Source of the DNA: Azoarcus sp. DN11
GTDB taxonomy: Bacteria; Pseudomonadota; Gammaproteobacteria; Burkholderiales; Rhodocyclaceae
NCBI RefSeq assembly: GCF_003628555.1
Contig: NZ_CP021731.1
Span: 2,728,001 to 2,792,000, forward strand
Length of the DNA stretch: 64,000 nt
Direction of reading: 5' to 3'
Position numbers and translations under genes: made by a program. Positions 37,400-45,611 of the stretch are shown piece by piece. The stretch's first letter is position 1. The number at the start of each line of letters is the position of its first letter. A model generated the notes under the pieces. That model saw only the letters and a program-made list of their open reading frames with translations, searched no databases and was not told the DNA's origin.

Positions 37400-38593
37400 T
37401 CAGCCCCCGATCGCGGTCGCCGGATCGACCTTCAGCGCCACCCGGATCGCCACCAGGCTCGCGATCGCGCACACCACCATCGTCGCCGCCAGTCCACGCA
37501 CCGCGTCGTCCGGCAGCAGCAGGACGTACTTCGGGAAATACGGCGCCCACAGCGTCGCAACGGTCTTGCCGATCACGAAACCGATCAGGCCGAGGCCCAG
37601 CGATTGCTGCAGGATCATCGCCGCAATGGTGCGATTGCGCGTGCCGATCAGCTTCAACACCGCCAGCTCGCGCACCTTGCCCAGCGTCATCGTGTAAATG
37701 ATGAAGGACACGATCGCGGCGCTCACGATCGCGAGGATCACGAGGAAGGTCGCGATCTGCCGCGCCGACGTCTCGATCAGCTTCGACACGAGGATGTCCT
37801 CCATCTGCCGCCAAGTGTAGGCCTCCAGATGCTTCCAGCGGCGGATGTTCTCGGCCACGCGCTCCGCGTCGTGACCGCTCGCGACCTTGACCAGCACCGC
37901 GTTCACGCTGCGGCTCGACGTCTGCGACGCGAGGAGCGCGTCGAGCAGCCCCGGCACCCCCGGCCGGTTCAGCCCCGGATTCGCCGCCGTGCGCGCGCGC
38001 TCATTGACGATCGCATCGTTGTCCTTCAGGAATTGCGCCTCCTGCGCATCCTTCAGCGGCAGGAACACCATCGGATCGCTGCTCGACGACACCATCCGCC
38101 GCGTCAGGCCCACGACCTCGTACTCCTGCCGCCGGATGCGGATGCGCTCGCCGAGGCGGAAGCCGGTCCGTAAGTCGGCGACCACTTCGTAATGGCTGCG
38201 CACCACGCCGCGACCGGCGACGAGGAAAGGCGGCTCGCCTGAACGCCCCGGCTCGAAGCCCACCGCCATCACGCGCACGTCGCGCTCGCCCTGACGGATC
38301 TGCATCGTCAGATACGTCACGTTGGCCGCATCCGCGACACCCGGCATGCCGCGCAGCGCCCGGTACGCGTCGTCACGCACGCTCGACGGCTCCGCATAGG
38401 GTCCGAGCGTCTCCTGCTGCACCACCCAGATGTCCGCCGCGCTGCTGCGCAGGAGCACCTGCGCGTCATCGACCATGCCGCGGTAGATTCCCGCCATCGA
38501 CAGCGTCACGCCGATCAGCAGTCCCAGACCCACACCGGTAAAGACGTACTTCGTCCAGTGATGGAGGATGTCGCGGCCGGCGAGACTGATCAT
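37400..38593 (-). CDS. ABC transporter permease, FtsX/DevC-like
   Basis: 397 residues: an N-terminal membrane helix (YVFTGVGLGLLIGVTLSMAG), a large periplasmic domain (about 40-260) and three C-terminal helices (FLVILAIVSAAIVSFIIYTM and two following), ending in an FtsX-type tail LKVDPATAIGG. This is the DevC/MacB permease layout without a fused ATPase. The start ATG 38593 overlaps the stop of the adaptor gene (ATGA), and only one base separates its stop from the start of the ATPase gene, so the genes are tightly coupled. The cargo is unknown. Confidence 0.9.
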   Translation of the reverse strand: MISLAGRDILHHWTKYVFTGVGLGLLIGVTLSMAGIYRGMVDDAQVLLRSSAADIWVVQQETLGPYAEPSSVRDDAYRALRGMPGVADAANVTYLTMQIRQGERDVRVMAVGFEPGRSGEPPFLVAGRGVVRSHYEVVADLRTGFRLGERIRIRRQEYEVVGLTRRMVSSSSDPMVFLPLKDAQEAQFLKDNDAIVNERARTAANPGLNRPGVPGLLDALLASQTSSRSVNAVLVKVASGHDAERVAENIRRWKHLEAYTWRQMEDILVSKLIETSARQIATFLVILAIVSAAIVSFIIYTMTLGKVRELAVLKLIGTRNRTIAAMILQQSLGLGLIGFVIGKTVATLWAPYFPKYVLLLPDDAVRGLAATMVVCAIASLVAIRVALKVDPATAIGG

Positions 38594-39774
38594 CGGCGCG
38601 TCCCTTCGAGCGATTCGACCACCGCCACCCGCTCGCCAGCGCGCAACTCGCGCTCGCTGTGCACGATGATGCGATCGCCCGCCTGCAGTCCCTCCAGCAC
38701 CACGGTCCGCCCGTCGAGCGAGGCTTCGCCCGTGCGCACCGGCACGAAGGCCGTGGCCCCGTCCGAGACGGTCCACACGCCGCGCCGGCCGCCGTGCTCG
38801 TGCACCGCGGCGCCCGGCACGGCGAGCACGTCAGCGCCCCGGCTCGTCGCGATCGTCACCTCGGCCAGCTCCCCGAACGCGAAGTCCTTCGGCGGCTCGT
38901 CGAACACGACCTGCACGATGCGCTCCTCGGTCACCGCGTCGCCATTGAGTTCGACGCGCGAGACCTTGCCCGGCACGGTGAGTCCCGGTCGCGAGCGCAG
39001 CACGATCGAAGCCGCCTGCCCCGCACGCACGCCCCCCGACCGCCCCTGGTCGATCCGCGTGCGGACCCGCACGCTGGCGGGATCGACCATGCGCAGCACG
39101 CTCTGCCCGGCGACCAGCGTCGTTCCCGGCTCCGCGTCGCGCGCGGTCACGACGCCCGCGACCGGCGCCACCAACCGCACGTTCGCCCGCTGCCGCTCCA
39201 CCGCCACGCGCTCCGCATCCAGCCGCTGCAGATCCATCCGCGCCGCATCGAACTGCGCGCGGACAGCCTGCAACTGCGCGCCGGCGGAATCCGCCTCCTG
39301 CCGCTTCGCCTCGACCGCCGCGTCGCTGAAGAAGGCCCGCTCGCCCAGCGACGCATAGCGCCGCGCGTTACGCCCCGCGAGCTCCTGGCGGACCTCCGCA
39401 TCGCGCACCTGCGCACCGGCCGATTCCAGCGCATGCACGGCGCGCGCCGAAGCCGCCCGCGACGCCGCCAGCCGCGCATCGAGCTCCACCGGATCCATCT
39501 CGGCCAGCAACTGCCCCGCACGCACTTCGCTGCCGACATCGACATGCACCGCCAGGATCCGCCCCGGACTCGTCGGGCCGATCGCGTAAGCCCGCTCCGC
39601 TTCGACCGTGCCGATGCCGAAGACGGCATTCTCGAACGCCCCGCGCTCGAGCACCGCCGTCGTCACGCGCACCGGTGCCAGCGGGCCGCTTCGCACCATC
39701 AGCAGGACGAAACCCGCCAGCAGCATCAGCCCGAACACCGACAGGCCGACTGCACGAATCACGCGCCGATTCAT
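38590..39774 (-). CDS. Periplasmic adaptor (HlyD/DevB-like membrane fusion protein)
   Basis: 394 residues. An N-terminal membrane anchor (AVGLSVFGLMLLAGFVLLMV) is followed by the biotinyl-lipoyl half-motif GRILAVHVDVGSEVRAGQLL, a long coiled-coil hairpin (about 105-195, Ala/Arg/Glu-rich), the second lipoyl half (RLVAPVAGVVTARDAEPG) and beta-barrel domains. It would link the inner-membrane ABC permease to an outer-membrane TolC-type channel. No outer-membrane partner is encoded here. The start overlaps the tetR stop (ATGA). Confidence 0.9.
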   Translation of the reverse strand: MNRRVIRAVGLSVFGLMLLAGFVLLMVRSGPLAPVRVTTAVLERGAFENAVFGIGTVEAERAYAIGPTSPGRILAVHVDVGSEVRAGQLLAEMDPVELDARLAASRAASARAVHALESAGAQVRDAEVRQELAGRNARRYASLGERAFFSDAAVEAKRQEADSAGAQLQAVRAQFDAARMDLQRLDAERVAVERQRANVRLVAPVAGVVTARDAEPGTTLVAGQSVLRMVDPASVRVRTRIDQGRSGGVRAGQAASIVLRSRPGLTVPGKVSRVELNGDAVTEERIVQVVFDEPPKDFAFGELAEVTIATSRGADVLAVPGAAVHEHGGRRGVWTVSDGATAFVPVRTGEASLDGRTVVLEGLQAGDRIIVHSERELRAGERVAVVESLEGTRR

Positions 39775-40397
39775 CGCCGCCTCCCCGTGATGCCCGACAG
39801 AAAGACCCCGAACACGCCTTCCGCGGACTCCTCCACGCCGCGCATCCCGCCTGCAAGCATCGACTGCATCACCAGCCCCTGGACGGCGCCGATGAAGAGC
39901 GTCGCGGCGTGCTCTGCATCGACTTCGCGCGCAACCGCCCCACACTCCCGGGCGCCTTTCAGGATCTGCAGCAAAGTCCCCCGGTAAGTCCCAAGCAGCC
40001 CGCGGATGCGCCGCTTCACCGCGCTGTCGCCCGGTTGCTGCAGCTCATGGAAGATCAGCCGCGGCGCCCCGGGGTAAGTGACGGCGAACCCGACGTGCGC
40101 GCGAAACATCGCCCGCAGTTGCTCCAGCGGCTCGCCGCTCGTGAGCGACGCCTCCTCGATCGCGCCGAGCAGCGTCTCCTCGATCCATCCCGCCACCGCC
40201 AGCCAGATCGCCTCCTTGGTCGGGAAATGGCGAAAGATCGCCCCCTGCGTCAGCTTCATCGCGCTGGCGATGCGCGCGGTCGTGATGTCCGCCGGGCTGC
40301 ACTCGGCCGCCAGCGCGACGACGGCCTGAACGATCTCGGCCTGCCTGAATTCCGACGAGCGCCGGACGCGCGCGGTTTCCATCGCGATGCCTCGCAT
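39771..40397 (-). CDS. TetR family regulator of the efflux operon
   Basis: 208 residues. The N-terminal HTH is clear (IVQAVVALAAECSPADITTA, then IASAMKLTQGAIFRHFPTKE); the C-terminal ligand domain has HELQQPGDSAVKRRIRG and a helix ending in GAVQGLVMQSMLAGG. It is the first gene of the operon with the HlyD adaptor, permease and ATPase, and its start lies directly against a palindrome, so autorepression with induction by a transported compound is the natural model. ATG 40397 or 40382 may be the start. Confidence 0.9.
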   Translation of the reverse strand: MRGIAMETARVRRSSEFRQAEIVQAVVALAAECSPADITTARIASAMKLTQGAIFRHFPTKEAIWLAVAGWIEETLLGAIEEASLTSGEPLEQLRAMFRAHVGFAVTYPGAPRLIFHELQQPGDSAVKRRIRGLLGTYRGTLLQILKGARECGAVAREVDAEHAATLFIGAVQGLVMQSMLAGGMRGVEESAEGVFGVFLSGITGRRR

Positions 40398-40425
40398 GTA
40401 AGTAATTGCTTACTATCTTAGTATA
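40398..40425 (-). promoter_or_regulatory. TetR operator and promoter for the efflux operon
   Basis: GTAAGTAATTGCTTAC (40398-40413) is a near-perfect 16-bp palindrome beginning at the base next to the tetR start codon. A second dyad TACTA-TCT-TAGTA (40411-40423) follows. On the minus strand TATACT (40425-40420) is a good -10 hexamer with a poor -35. The dyads therefore cover the likely transcription start, consistent with TetR autorepression. Confidence 0.6.
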
Positions 40426-40488
40426 AGCAAAAAACGATGTACACCTGAAACCGCATTCACTACCTCAGCGGTCCGGCGGCTTGCAGCC

Positions 40489-41862
40489 TCAGGCTTCCAG
40501 CTCGCGCGCCTGCTCGATCGCTTCCTCGATCCGATCCACCGCGATCACCCGCATTCCCGCAATCGCCTGCTTGGGCGCGTTGGCCTTCGGAATGATCGCG
40601 ACCGTGAAGCCGAGCTTCGCTGCTTCCTTCAGGCGCTCCTGCCCGCGCGGCGCCGGACGGATCTCGCCCGCGAGCCCCACTTCCCCGAACACCACCAGCT
40701 CGCGCGGCAAGGGCCGGCTGCGCAGCGAGGACACGATCGCCAGCAGCACCGCAAGGTCCGCTGCCGGCTCGGCGATCTTCACGCCCCCCACCGCGTTCAC
40801 GAACACATCCTGGTCGAAGCACACCACGCCCGCGTGGCGGTGCAGCACCGCGAGCAGCATCGCCAGCCGGTTCTGTTCCAGGCCGACCGAGAGGCGGCGC
40901 GGATTCGGGCTGTGCGCGCCATCGACCAGCGCCTGGATCTCCACCAGCAACGGCCGCGTGCCCTCCTGCGTCACCAGCACGCAGCTGCCCGCCACCTGCT
41001 GGCTGTGCTGCGACAGGAAGATCGCCGACGGATTGCTCACGCCGCGCAGGCCGCGCTCGGTCATCGCGAACACGCCCAGCTCGTTCACGGCGCCGAAACG
41101 GTTCTTGAACGCCCGCACCAGGCGGAAACTCGAATGCGTATCGCCTTCGAAGTACAGCACGGTGTCGACGATATGCTCCAGCACCCGCGGCCCCGCCAGC
41201 GTGCCATCCTTCGTCACGTGACCGACCATGATCAGGCTCGTGCCGCTCTGCTTCGCAAAGCGCGTGAGTTGCGCCGCGCACTCGCGCACCTGCGCCACCG
41301 AACCGGGCGCCGACTGCAGCGCTTCCGAATACACCGTCTGGATCGAGTCGATCACCGCGATGCGCGGTTTTGCTTCCTTCAGCGTCGCGAGGATGCGCTC
41401 GAGGTTGATCTCCGGCAGCAGCTTCACCCCCGCCGGGTCGAGCTGCAGGCGCTGCGCCCGCAGGGCCACCTGCTCGCCCGACTCCTCGCCGCTCACGTAG
41501 ACCGCCGCCTGCCGCGCCGCAAGCGCCGACAGCGCCTGCAACAGCAGCGTCGACTTGCCGATGCCCGGATCGCCTCCGATCAGCACCACGCCGCCCGCCA
41601 CCAGCCCGCCGCCGAGCACCCGGTCGAACTCCTCGATCCCGGTCGGCGTCCTCGGCTCCTCGCGCGGCTCCAGTTCCGCCAGCGACTGCAGCTTGCCGGT
41701 CGTGCCGGCGAGCGCCGCGAACCGGCTGCTCCCCGGCCCCGGCGCCTCGATCACCGTCTCGACCAGCGTGTTCCAGCCCTTGCACTGCGGGCACTGCCCC
41801 TGCCAGCGCGGCGCCTGGCCGCCGCATTCGCTGCAGACGAAGCTCGTCTTCGCTTTCGCCAT
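40489..41862 (-). CDS. radA: DNA repair protein RadA
   Basis: 457 residues, full length. RadA is a RecA-like DnaB-type helicase that helps branch migration during recombination. It has the N-terminal zinc finger C10, C13, C24, C27 (FVCSECGG, GQCPQCKGW), Walker A GGDPGIGKST (96-105), the RadA-specific KNRFG motif (AFKNRFGAVNELG) and a C-terminal Lon-protease-like domain (from about 285, FVNAVGGVKIAEPAADLAV). ATG 41862 gives MAKAKTSFVCSECGG; the frame is open to 42120 but overlaps the lysR gene. It shares one base with the lysR stop codon. Confidence 0.96.
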   Translation of the reverse strand: MAKAKTSFVCSECGGQAPRWQGQCPQCKGWNTLVETVIEAPGPGSSRFAALAGTTGKLQSLAELEPREEPRTPTGIEEFDRVLGGGLVAGGVVLIGGDPGIGKSTLLLQALSALAARQAAVYVSGEESGEQVALRAQRLQLDPAGVKLLPEINLERILATLKEAKPRIAVIDSIQTVYSEALQSAPGSVAQVRECAAQLTRFAKQSGTSLIMVGHVTKDGTLAGPRVLEHIVDTVLYFEGDTHSSFRLVRAFKNRFGAVNELGVFAMTERGLRGVSNPSAIFLSQHSQQVAGSCVLVTQEGTRPLLVEIQALVDGAHSPNPRRLSVGLEQNRLAMLLAVLHRHAGVVCFDQDVFVNAVGGVKIAEPAADLAVLLAIVSSLRSRPLPRELVVFGEVGLAGEIRPAPRGQERLKEAAKLGFTVAIIPKANAPKQAIAGMRVIAVDRIEEAIEQARELEA

Positions 41863-42779
41863 CACGCGTTCGCGTCGGCCGTGGCCATCTGCTTGAACCC
41901 GGAAACCGCGTATTCCGCGAAAGTCGTGATGAGGCGCGAACGGAACTTGTCGCGCGGCACGATCACTTCCAGGGGCGTGAATTGGCGCGGCTCGAGCGGG
42001 ATGCCGACGAGGCGGCCGTCGCGCAGGTCGCGCTGGATCGCCGCCCGCGACGCGATCGCGAAGCCCATCCCCTGGGCCGCGAGATGCTTCACGGTCGCCA
42101 GGCTGCCCAGCTCGGCACACACCGTCAGTTCGTCGATCCCGATGCCGTCCGCGGCGAAGAACTCCTCGGCCAGCACGCGGATCGCGTTGCCCGGGTCGCG
42201 CGTGATCAGCGGGTGATCCTTCAGGATCTTCGCGCTGACGCTCTTGTGCTTCGCCAGTGCATGCCCGGGGGCGCAGATCACGTAGAGTTCGTCGCGCGTC
42301 GCCGTCATGCGCTCGATCGCCGGCTGTTCGGACACGATCTCGATCAGGCCGAGATCCAGTTCGCGCGACGCGACACGATCCTCGGTCAGCTGCGAATTGC
42401 CCACCACGACGCGCGGCACCACGCGCGGATACTTGCGCTTGAATCCTTCGAGCAACTGCGGCAGCCAGTACGCCGCGATGGTCGTGCTCGCGCCGATGTT
42501 GAGTGCGCCGCCGAGCTCGTCGGTGAGCTCGGACACGCGCGATTCCAGCTCATCCGAGAGGTCGAGGATCCGCTCGGCGTAGGCCAGCACCACCTCGCCC
42601 GCCGGTGTCAGGCCCACCCGCCCGTGCCCGCGTTCGAGCAGGCGCGTGTTGAAATGCTCCTCCAGCTGCTTGATCTGGAAGGTGACGGCGGGTTGAGTCA
42701 TGAACAGATGTTCCGCGGCCCGCGTGAACGAACCGTACTTGGCCACGGCGCTGAATACCTGAAGTCTGCGATCAGCCAC
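41862..42779 (-). CDS. LysR family transcriptional regulator
   Basis: 305 residues. The N-terminal winged helix is typical of LysR proteins (LQVFSAVAKYGSFTRAAEHL, MTQPAVTFQIKQLEEHFNTRLLERG), followed by the periplasmic-binding-protein-like effector domain (about 90-295). The effector half resembles CysL/CbbR-type members, but the ligand cannot be told. It is divergent from lplT across 178 bp and lies directly upstream of radA with a TGATG overlap, so it may be read together with radA. A role in controlling lplT is possible by position only. Confidence 0.85.
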   Translation of the reverse strand: MADRRLQVFSAVAKYGSFTRAAEHLFMTQPAVTFQIKQLEEHFNTRLLERGHGRVGLTPAGEVVLAYAERILDLSDELESRVSELTDELGGALNIGASTTIAAYWLPQLLEGFKRKYPRVVPRVVVGNSQLTEDRVASRELDLGLIEIVSEQPAIERMTATRDELYVICAPGHALAKHKSVSAKILKDHPLITRDPGNAIRVLAEEFFAADGIGIDELTVCAELGSLATVKHLAAQGMGFAIASRAAIQRDLRDGRLVGIPLEPRQFTPLEVIVPRDKFRSRLITTFAEYAVSGFKQMATADANA

Positions 42780-42839
42780 GGCTGCTCCATAAGTCTGGTT
42801 TATAACAGCAATTAAATCACAGCCGGACCGATACGCGAA

Positions 42840-42862
42840 ATGTCTGACAACTTACTGACAAC
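42840..42862. promoter_or_regulatory. Repeat-containing regulatory region between lysR and lplT
   Basis: ATGTCTGACAA (42840-42850) differs by one base from the palindrome TTGTCTGACAA found before lctP. It overlaps a direct repeat CTGACAAC-TTA-CTGACAAC (42844-42862) with an 11-bp period. A TATAAA (42917-42922) nearer lplT is a plausible -10. Confidence 0.4.
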
Positions 42863-42957
42863 ACCGCGCGCGCACCGGCAATGAGCCAAATCACAACAAA
42901 CACACAGTTGTCGTGATATAAACCGCGCTTCACCTTTCAGACGGCCGTCTCCCACCG

Positions 42958-44211
42958 ATGCCGCTCGGCTTCTACATCATCATGGCGGCGCAGTTCTTTT
43001 CTGCGCTGGCCGACAATGCGCTGCTGATCATTGCCATCGCGCTGCTGCGCGAGATGTCCGCCCCGGCAACGTACGAACCACTCCTGAAACTGTTCTTCAC
43101 CGTTTCCTACGTCGCGCTGGCCGCCTTCGTCGGCGCGTTCGCCGACTCGATGCCCAAGTGGCGCGTGATGTTCATCAGCAACACCATCAAGATCGGCGGC
43201 TGCCTCATGCTGCTGCTCGGCGCGCACCCGCTTTTCGCCTACGCGGTCATCGGCCTCGGTGCCGCGGCCTATTCGCCCGCCAAATACGGCATCCTCACCG
43301 AGTACCTGCCCCACCGCCAGCTGGTGGTCGCCAACGGCTGGATCGAAGGCCTCACGGTCGGAGCCATCATCCTCGGGACGGTCATCGGCGGCGTCCTGAT
43401 CCGCCCCGACGTCGGCAACTGGATCGTCGGCCTCGGCCTGCCGATGGTGCATTCCAACCCGCTCCACGCCACCATCGCCATCGTCAGCCTCCTCTATCTC
43501 GCCGCCGCAGCGTTCAACCTGCGCATTCCCGACACCGGCGTCGACCACAAGCCGCTCAGGAGCAACCCGATCTACCTGATCCACGACTTCACGCACTGCA
43601 TGAAGCTGCTGTGGCGGGACAGGCTCGGCCAGATCTCGCTCGCCGTCACGACGCTCTTCTGGGGGGCTGGCGCAACCCTCCAGTTCATCGTGATCAAGTG
43701 GGCGGAGCACAACCTGGGATTCGACCTCTCGAAAGCATCGATGATGCAAGGCGTGGTCGCGCTCGGCGTCGCGCTCGGCGCGGTCCTTGCAGCGCGCCTG
43801 ATCAGCCTGCGCCGCTCCGTTCAGGTGATTCCGCTGGGCATCGCGATGGGGCTCGTCGTCATGGTGATGGTCGTCGTCACCCAGCCGTCGCTGGCGATGG
43901 TGCTGATGGTGGTGGTGGGCGGGCTGGCCGGCTTCTTCGTCGTCCCGATGAACGCCCTGCTGCAGCACCGCGGCCACATCCTCATGGGAGCGGGCCACTC
44001 GATCGCCGTGCAGAACTTCAACGAGAACCTGTCGATCCTGATCATGACCGGCCTCTACGCGCTGCTGATCATGTCCAACCTGTCGATCAGCGCCGTCATC
44101 GTCATGTTCGGCCTGTTCGTGGCCGGCGCGATGTACCTCGTGCTGCGCCGGCATAACACGAACCAGCGCGAAGTGGACTCCATCGCGCTGCTCGACGACC
44201 ACCCGCACTGA
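42958..44211 (+). CDS. lplT: Lysophospholipid transporter LplT
   Basis: 417 residues with about 12 membrane helices, an MFS-fold member. LplT flips lysophospholipids across the inner membrane for re-acylation. The N-terminus FYIIMAAQFFSALADNALLI and GAAAYSPAKYGILTEYLPHR are hallmark segments of LplT and of the N-terminal domain of LplT-Aas fusions. In E. coli it is paired with aas (acyltransferase); no aas is adjacent here. No strong ribosome-binding site precedes the ATG. Confidence 0.92.
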   Translation: MPLGFYIIMAAQFFSALADNALLIIAIALLREMSAPATYEPLLKLFFTVSYVALAAFVGAFADSMPKWRVMFISNTIKIGGCLMLLLGAHPLFAYAVIGLGAAAYSPAKYGILTEYLPHRQLVVANGWIEGLTVGAIILGTVIGGVLIRPDVGNWIVGLGLPMVHSNPLHATIAIVSLLYLAAAAFNLRIPDTGVDHKPLRSNPIYLIHDFTHCMKLLWRDRLGQISLAVTTLFWGAGATLQFIVIKWAEHNLGFDLSKASMMQGVVALGVALGAVLAARLISLRRSVQVIPLGIAMGLVVMVMVVVTQPSLAMVLMVVVGGLAGFFVVPMNALLQHRGHILMGAGHSIAVQNFNENLSILIMTGLYALLIMSNLSISAVIVMFGLFVAGAMYLVLRRHNTNQREVDSIALLDDHPH

Positions 44212-44265
44212 ACGCCGGCGGTCGCACGCACTGCCCCGGCATCCCGCGCCCCGCCCAAATCCCGC

Positions 44266-45162
44266 CTAAACCATTCCGCCTGCGTCGCGCATCACGCGAC
44301 GCGCAAAGCACAGATCCTCCCAGGCCTTGGCCTTGTCGGCCTGATTCCTGAGCAGGTAGGCGGGATGATAAGTCACCACCACCGGCGTCTCACCGCGCTG
44401 GAAGATGCGCCCGCGCGACGCCCCGATGCTGATTTCGGCATCCAGCAGTGCAAGCGCAGCCGGGCGGCCGAGCGCGATCAGCACTCGCGGCTGCACCAGC
44501 GCGATCTGGCGTGCAAGATACGGATGGCAGGTCGCGATCTCGTCCGCCTGCGGCGTGCGGTTGTGCGGCGGCCGGCATTTCACCGCGTTCGCGATATACA
44601 CGTTCTCGCCCCGCTTCAGGCCGATCGCGGCCAGCATCGCATCGAGCAGCCTGCCCGCCGCGCCGACGAAGGGCTCCCCGCGCAGATCCTCCTCGGAGCC
44701 CGGCCCCTCCCCGACAAACATCCAGTCCGCGTGCCGATCGCCGACGCCCGGAACAGCCTGCCTGCGCTTCTCGCACAAGCGGCACGCCCCGCACGCGCGG
44801 ATATCGGCTTCCAGCGCGTCCCAGTCCATCCGCGCGATGCGCCCGGCCCGCCCCGCATCGCCTCCTGAAAGGGGGGCAGCAACCACGGGCGGATTCGTCG
44901 GCGTCCTGGCAACAGGAACCCGATCGGCACCAGGCACAACCGGGCGCGCAGCACGCGATTCGGGAGCGGTAGATGGCGCCATCGCCGACATCGGCGGCGG
45001 AACATCGATCGCCCCGGATGTGTCCGCGGCGACACTCACTGCCTCCCCGCCCGGCGCCGTGCCGGCAGAGTCTTCGACAGCGTCGGCCGCAGCCGTGCGC
45101 AGGCGCCAGATGGGGGCCAGCCCCATCTCGCGCAGCACGGCATCCCGCCGTACCCGGCTCAC
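44266..45162 (-). CDS. Family 4 uracil-DNA glycosylase with N-terminal linker
   Basis: 298 residues. The C-terminal ~200 residues are a family-4 UDG that removes uracil from DNA and carries a 4Fe-4S cluster. Visible are the cluster cysteines (two in RACGACRLCEKR, one in NAVKCRPPHNR, one in IATCHPYLAR), the active-site motif VGEGPGSEEDLRGEPFVGAA and the late TYHPAYLLRN. The first ~95 residues are a Pro/Ala-rich linker after a short conserved head (RDAVLREMGLAPIW). The start is GTG 45162, overlapping the rimI stop (GTGA). Many family-4 enzymes lack the linker. Confidence 0.92.
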   Translation of the reverse strand: MSRVRRDAVLREMGLAPIWRLRTAAADAVEDSAGTAPGGEAVSVAADTSGAIDVPPPMSAMAPSTAPESRAARPVVPGADRVPVARTPTNPPVVAAPLSGGDAGRAGRIARMDWDALEADIRACGACRLCEKRRQAVPGVGDRHADWMFVGEGPGSEEDLRGEPFVGAAGRLLDAMLAAIGLKRGENVYIANAVKCRPPHNRTPQADEIATCHPYLARQIALVQPRVLIALGRPAALALLDAEISIGASRGRIFQRGETPVVVTYHPAYLLRNQADKAKAWEDLCFARRVMRDAGGMV

Positions 45163-45611
45163 AACTCGCGCCTCATCACGATCGCATCCTCGCGTTGTCC
45201 TTCCGGCGCAGGATAGTAGTTCTTCCGCCGCCCCACAGCCGCGAAGCCATGCCGCTCGTACAAGGCCAGCGCCGGAGCGTTCGTCGGCCGCACTTCGAGG
45301 AAGAACTGCGTCGCCCCCACGCGGCGGGCCTCCGAAAACAGGTATTCCAGCAGCGCTCCGCCGATGCCGCGGCGCTGCTCCGTCCGCGCGACGCTGATGT
45401 TGAGAAGATGGGCCTCGTCTATCACCGTCAGCATCACGGCATAGGCTACGGGTCCTGCACCATTTCGCATGACCCAGCAGTTGTAGCCGGCGCACAGCGA
45501 ATCGGCGAAGTTTCCCGCGCTCCACGGGAACGCGTGCAGCTCGCGTTCGTTCTCGACGACCCAGGGCAGGTCAGTCTCCGACATGGGCACGAAACTGAAT
45601 CCGCCCGTCAC
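45159..45611 (-). CDS. rimI: Ribosomal protein S18-alanine N-acetyltransferase RimI
   Basis: 150 residues, matching RimI (148 in E. coli). GNAT motifs are present: the acetyl-CoA loop RTEQRRGIGGALLEYLF and the late LEVRPTNAPALALYERHGFA. HAFPWSAGNFADSL is the RimI N-terminal signature. The start is taken as GTG 45611 (VTGGFSFVPMSE), which overlaps the tsaB stop (GTGA); an ATG at 45584 is possible but shortens the first strand. The order tsaB-rimI-UDG is a known gene neighbourhood. Confidence 0.93.
   Translation of the reverse strand: MTGGFSFVPMSETDLPWVVENERELHAFPWSAGNFADSLCAGYNCWVMRNGAGPVAYAVMLTVIDEAHLLNISVARTEQRRGIGGALLEYLFSEARRVGATQFFLEVRPTNAPALALYERHGFAAVGRRKNYYPAPEGQREDAIVMRREL

Noticed and set aside
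40460-41827. 455-codon minus-strand frame overlapping radA
   Set aside because: It is a frame-shifted reading of radA, which has intact zinc-finger, Walker and KNRFG motifs in its own frame.
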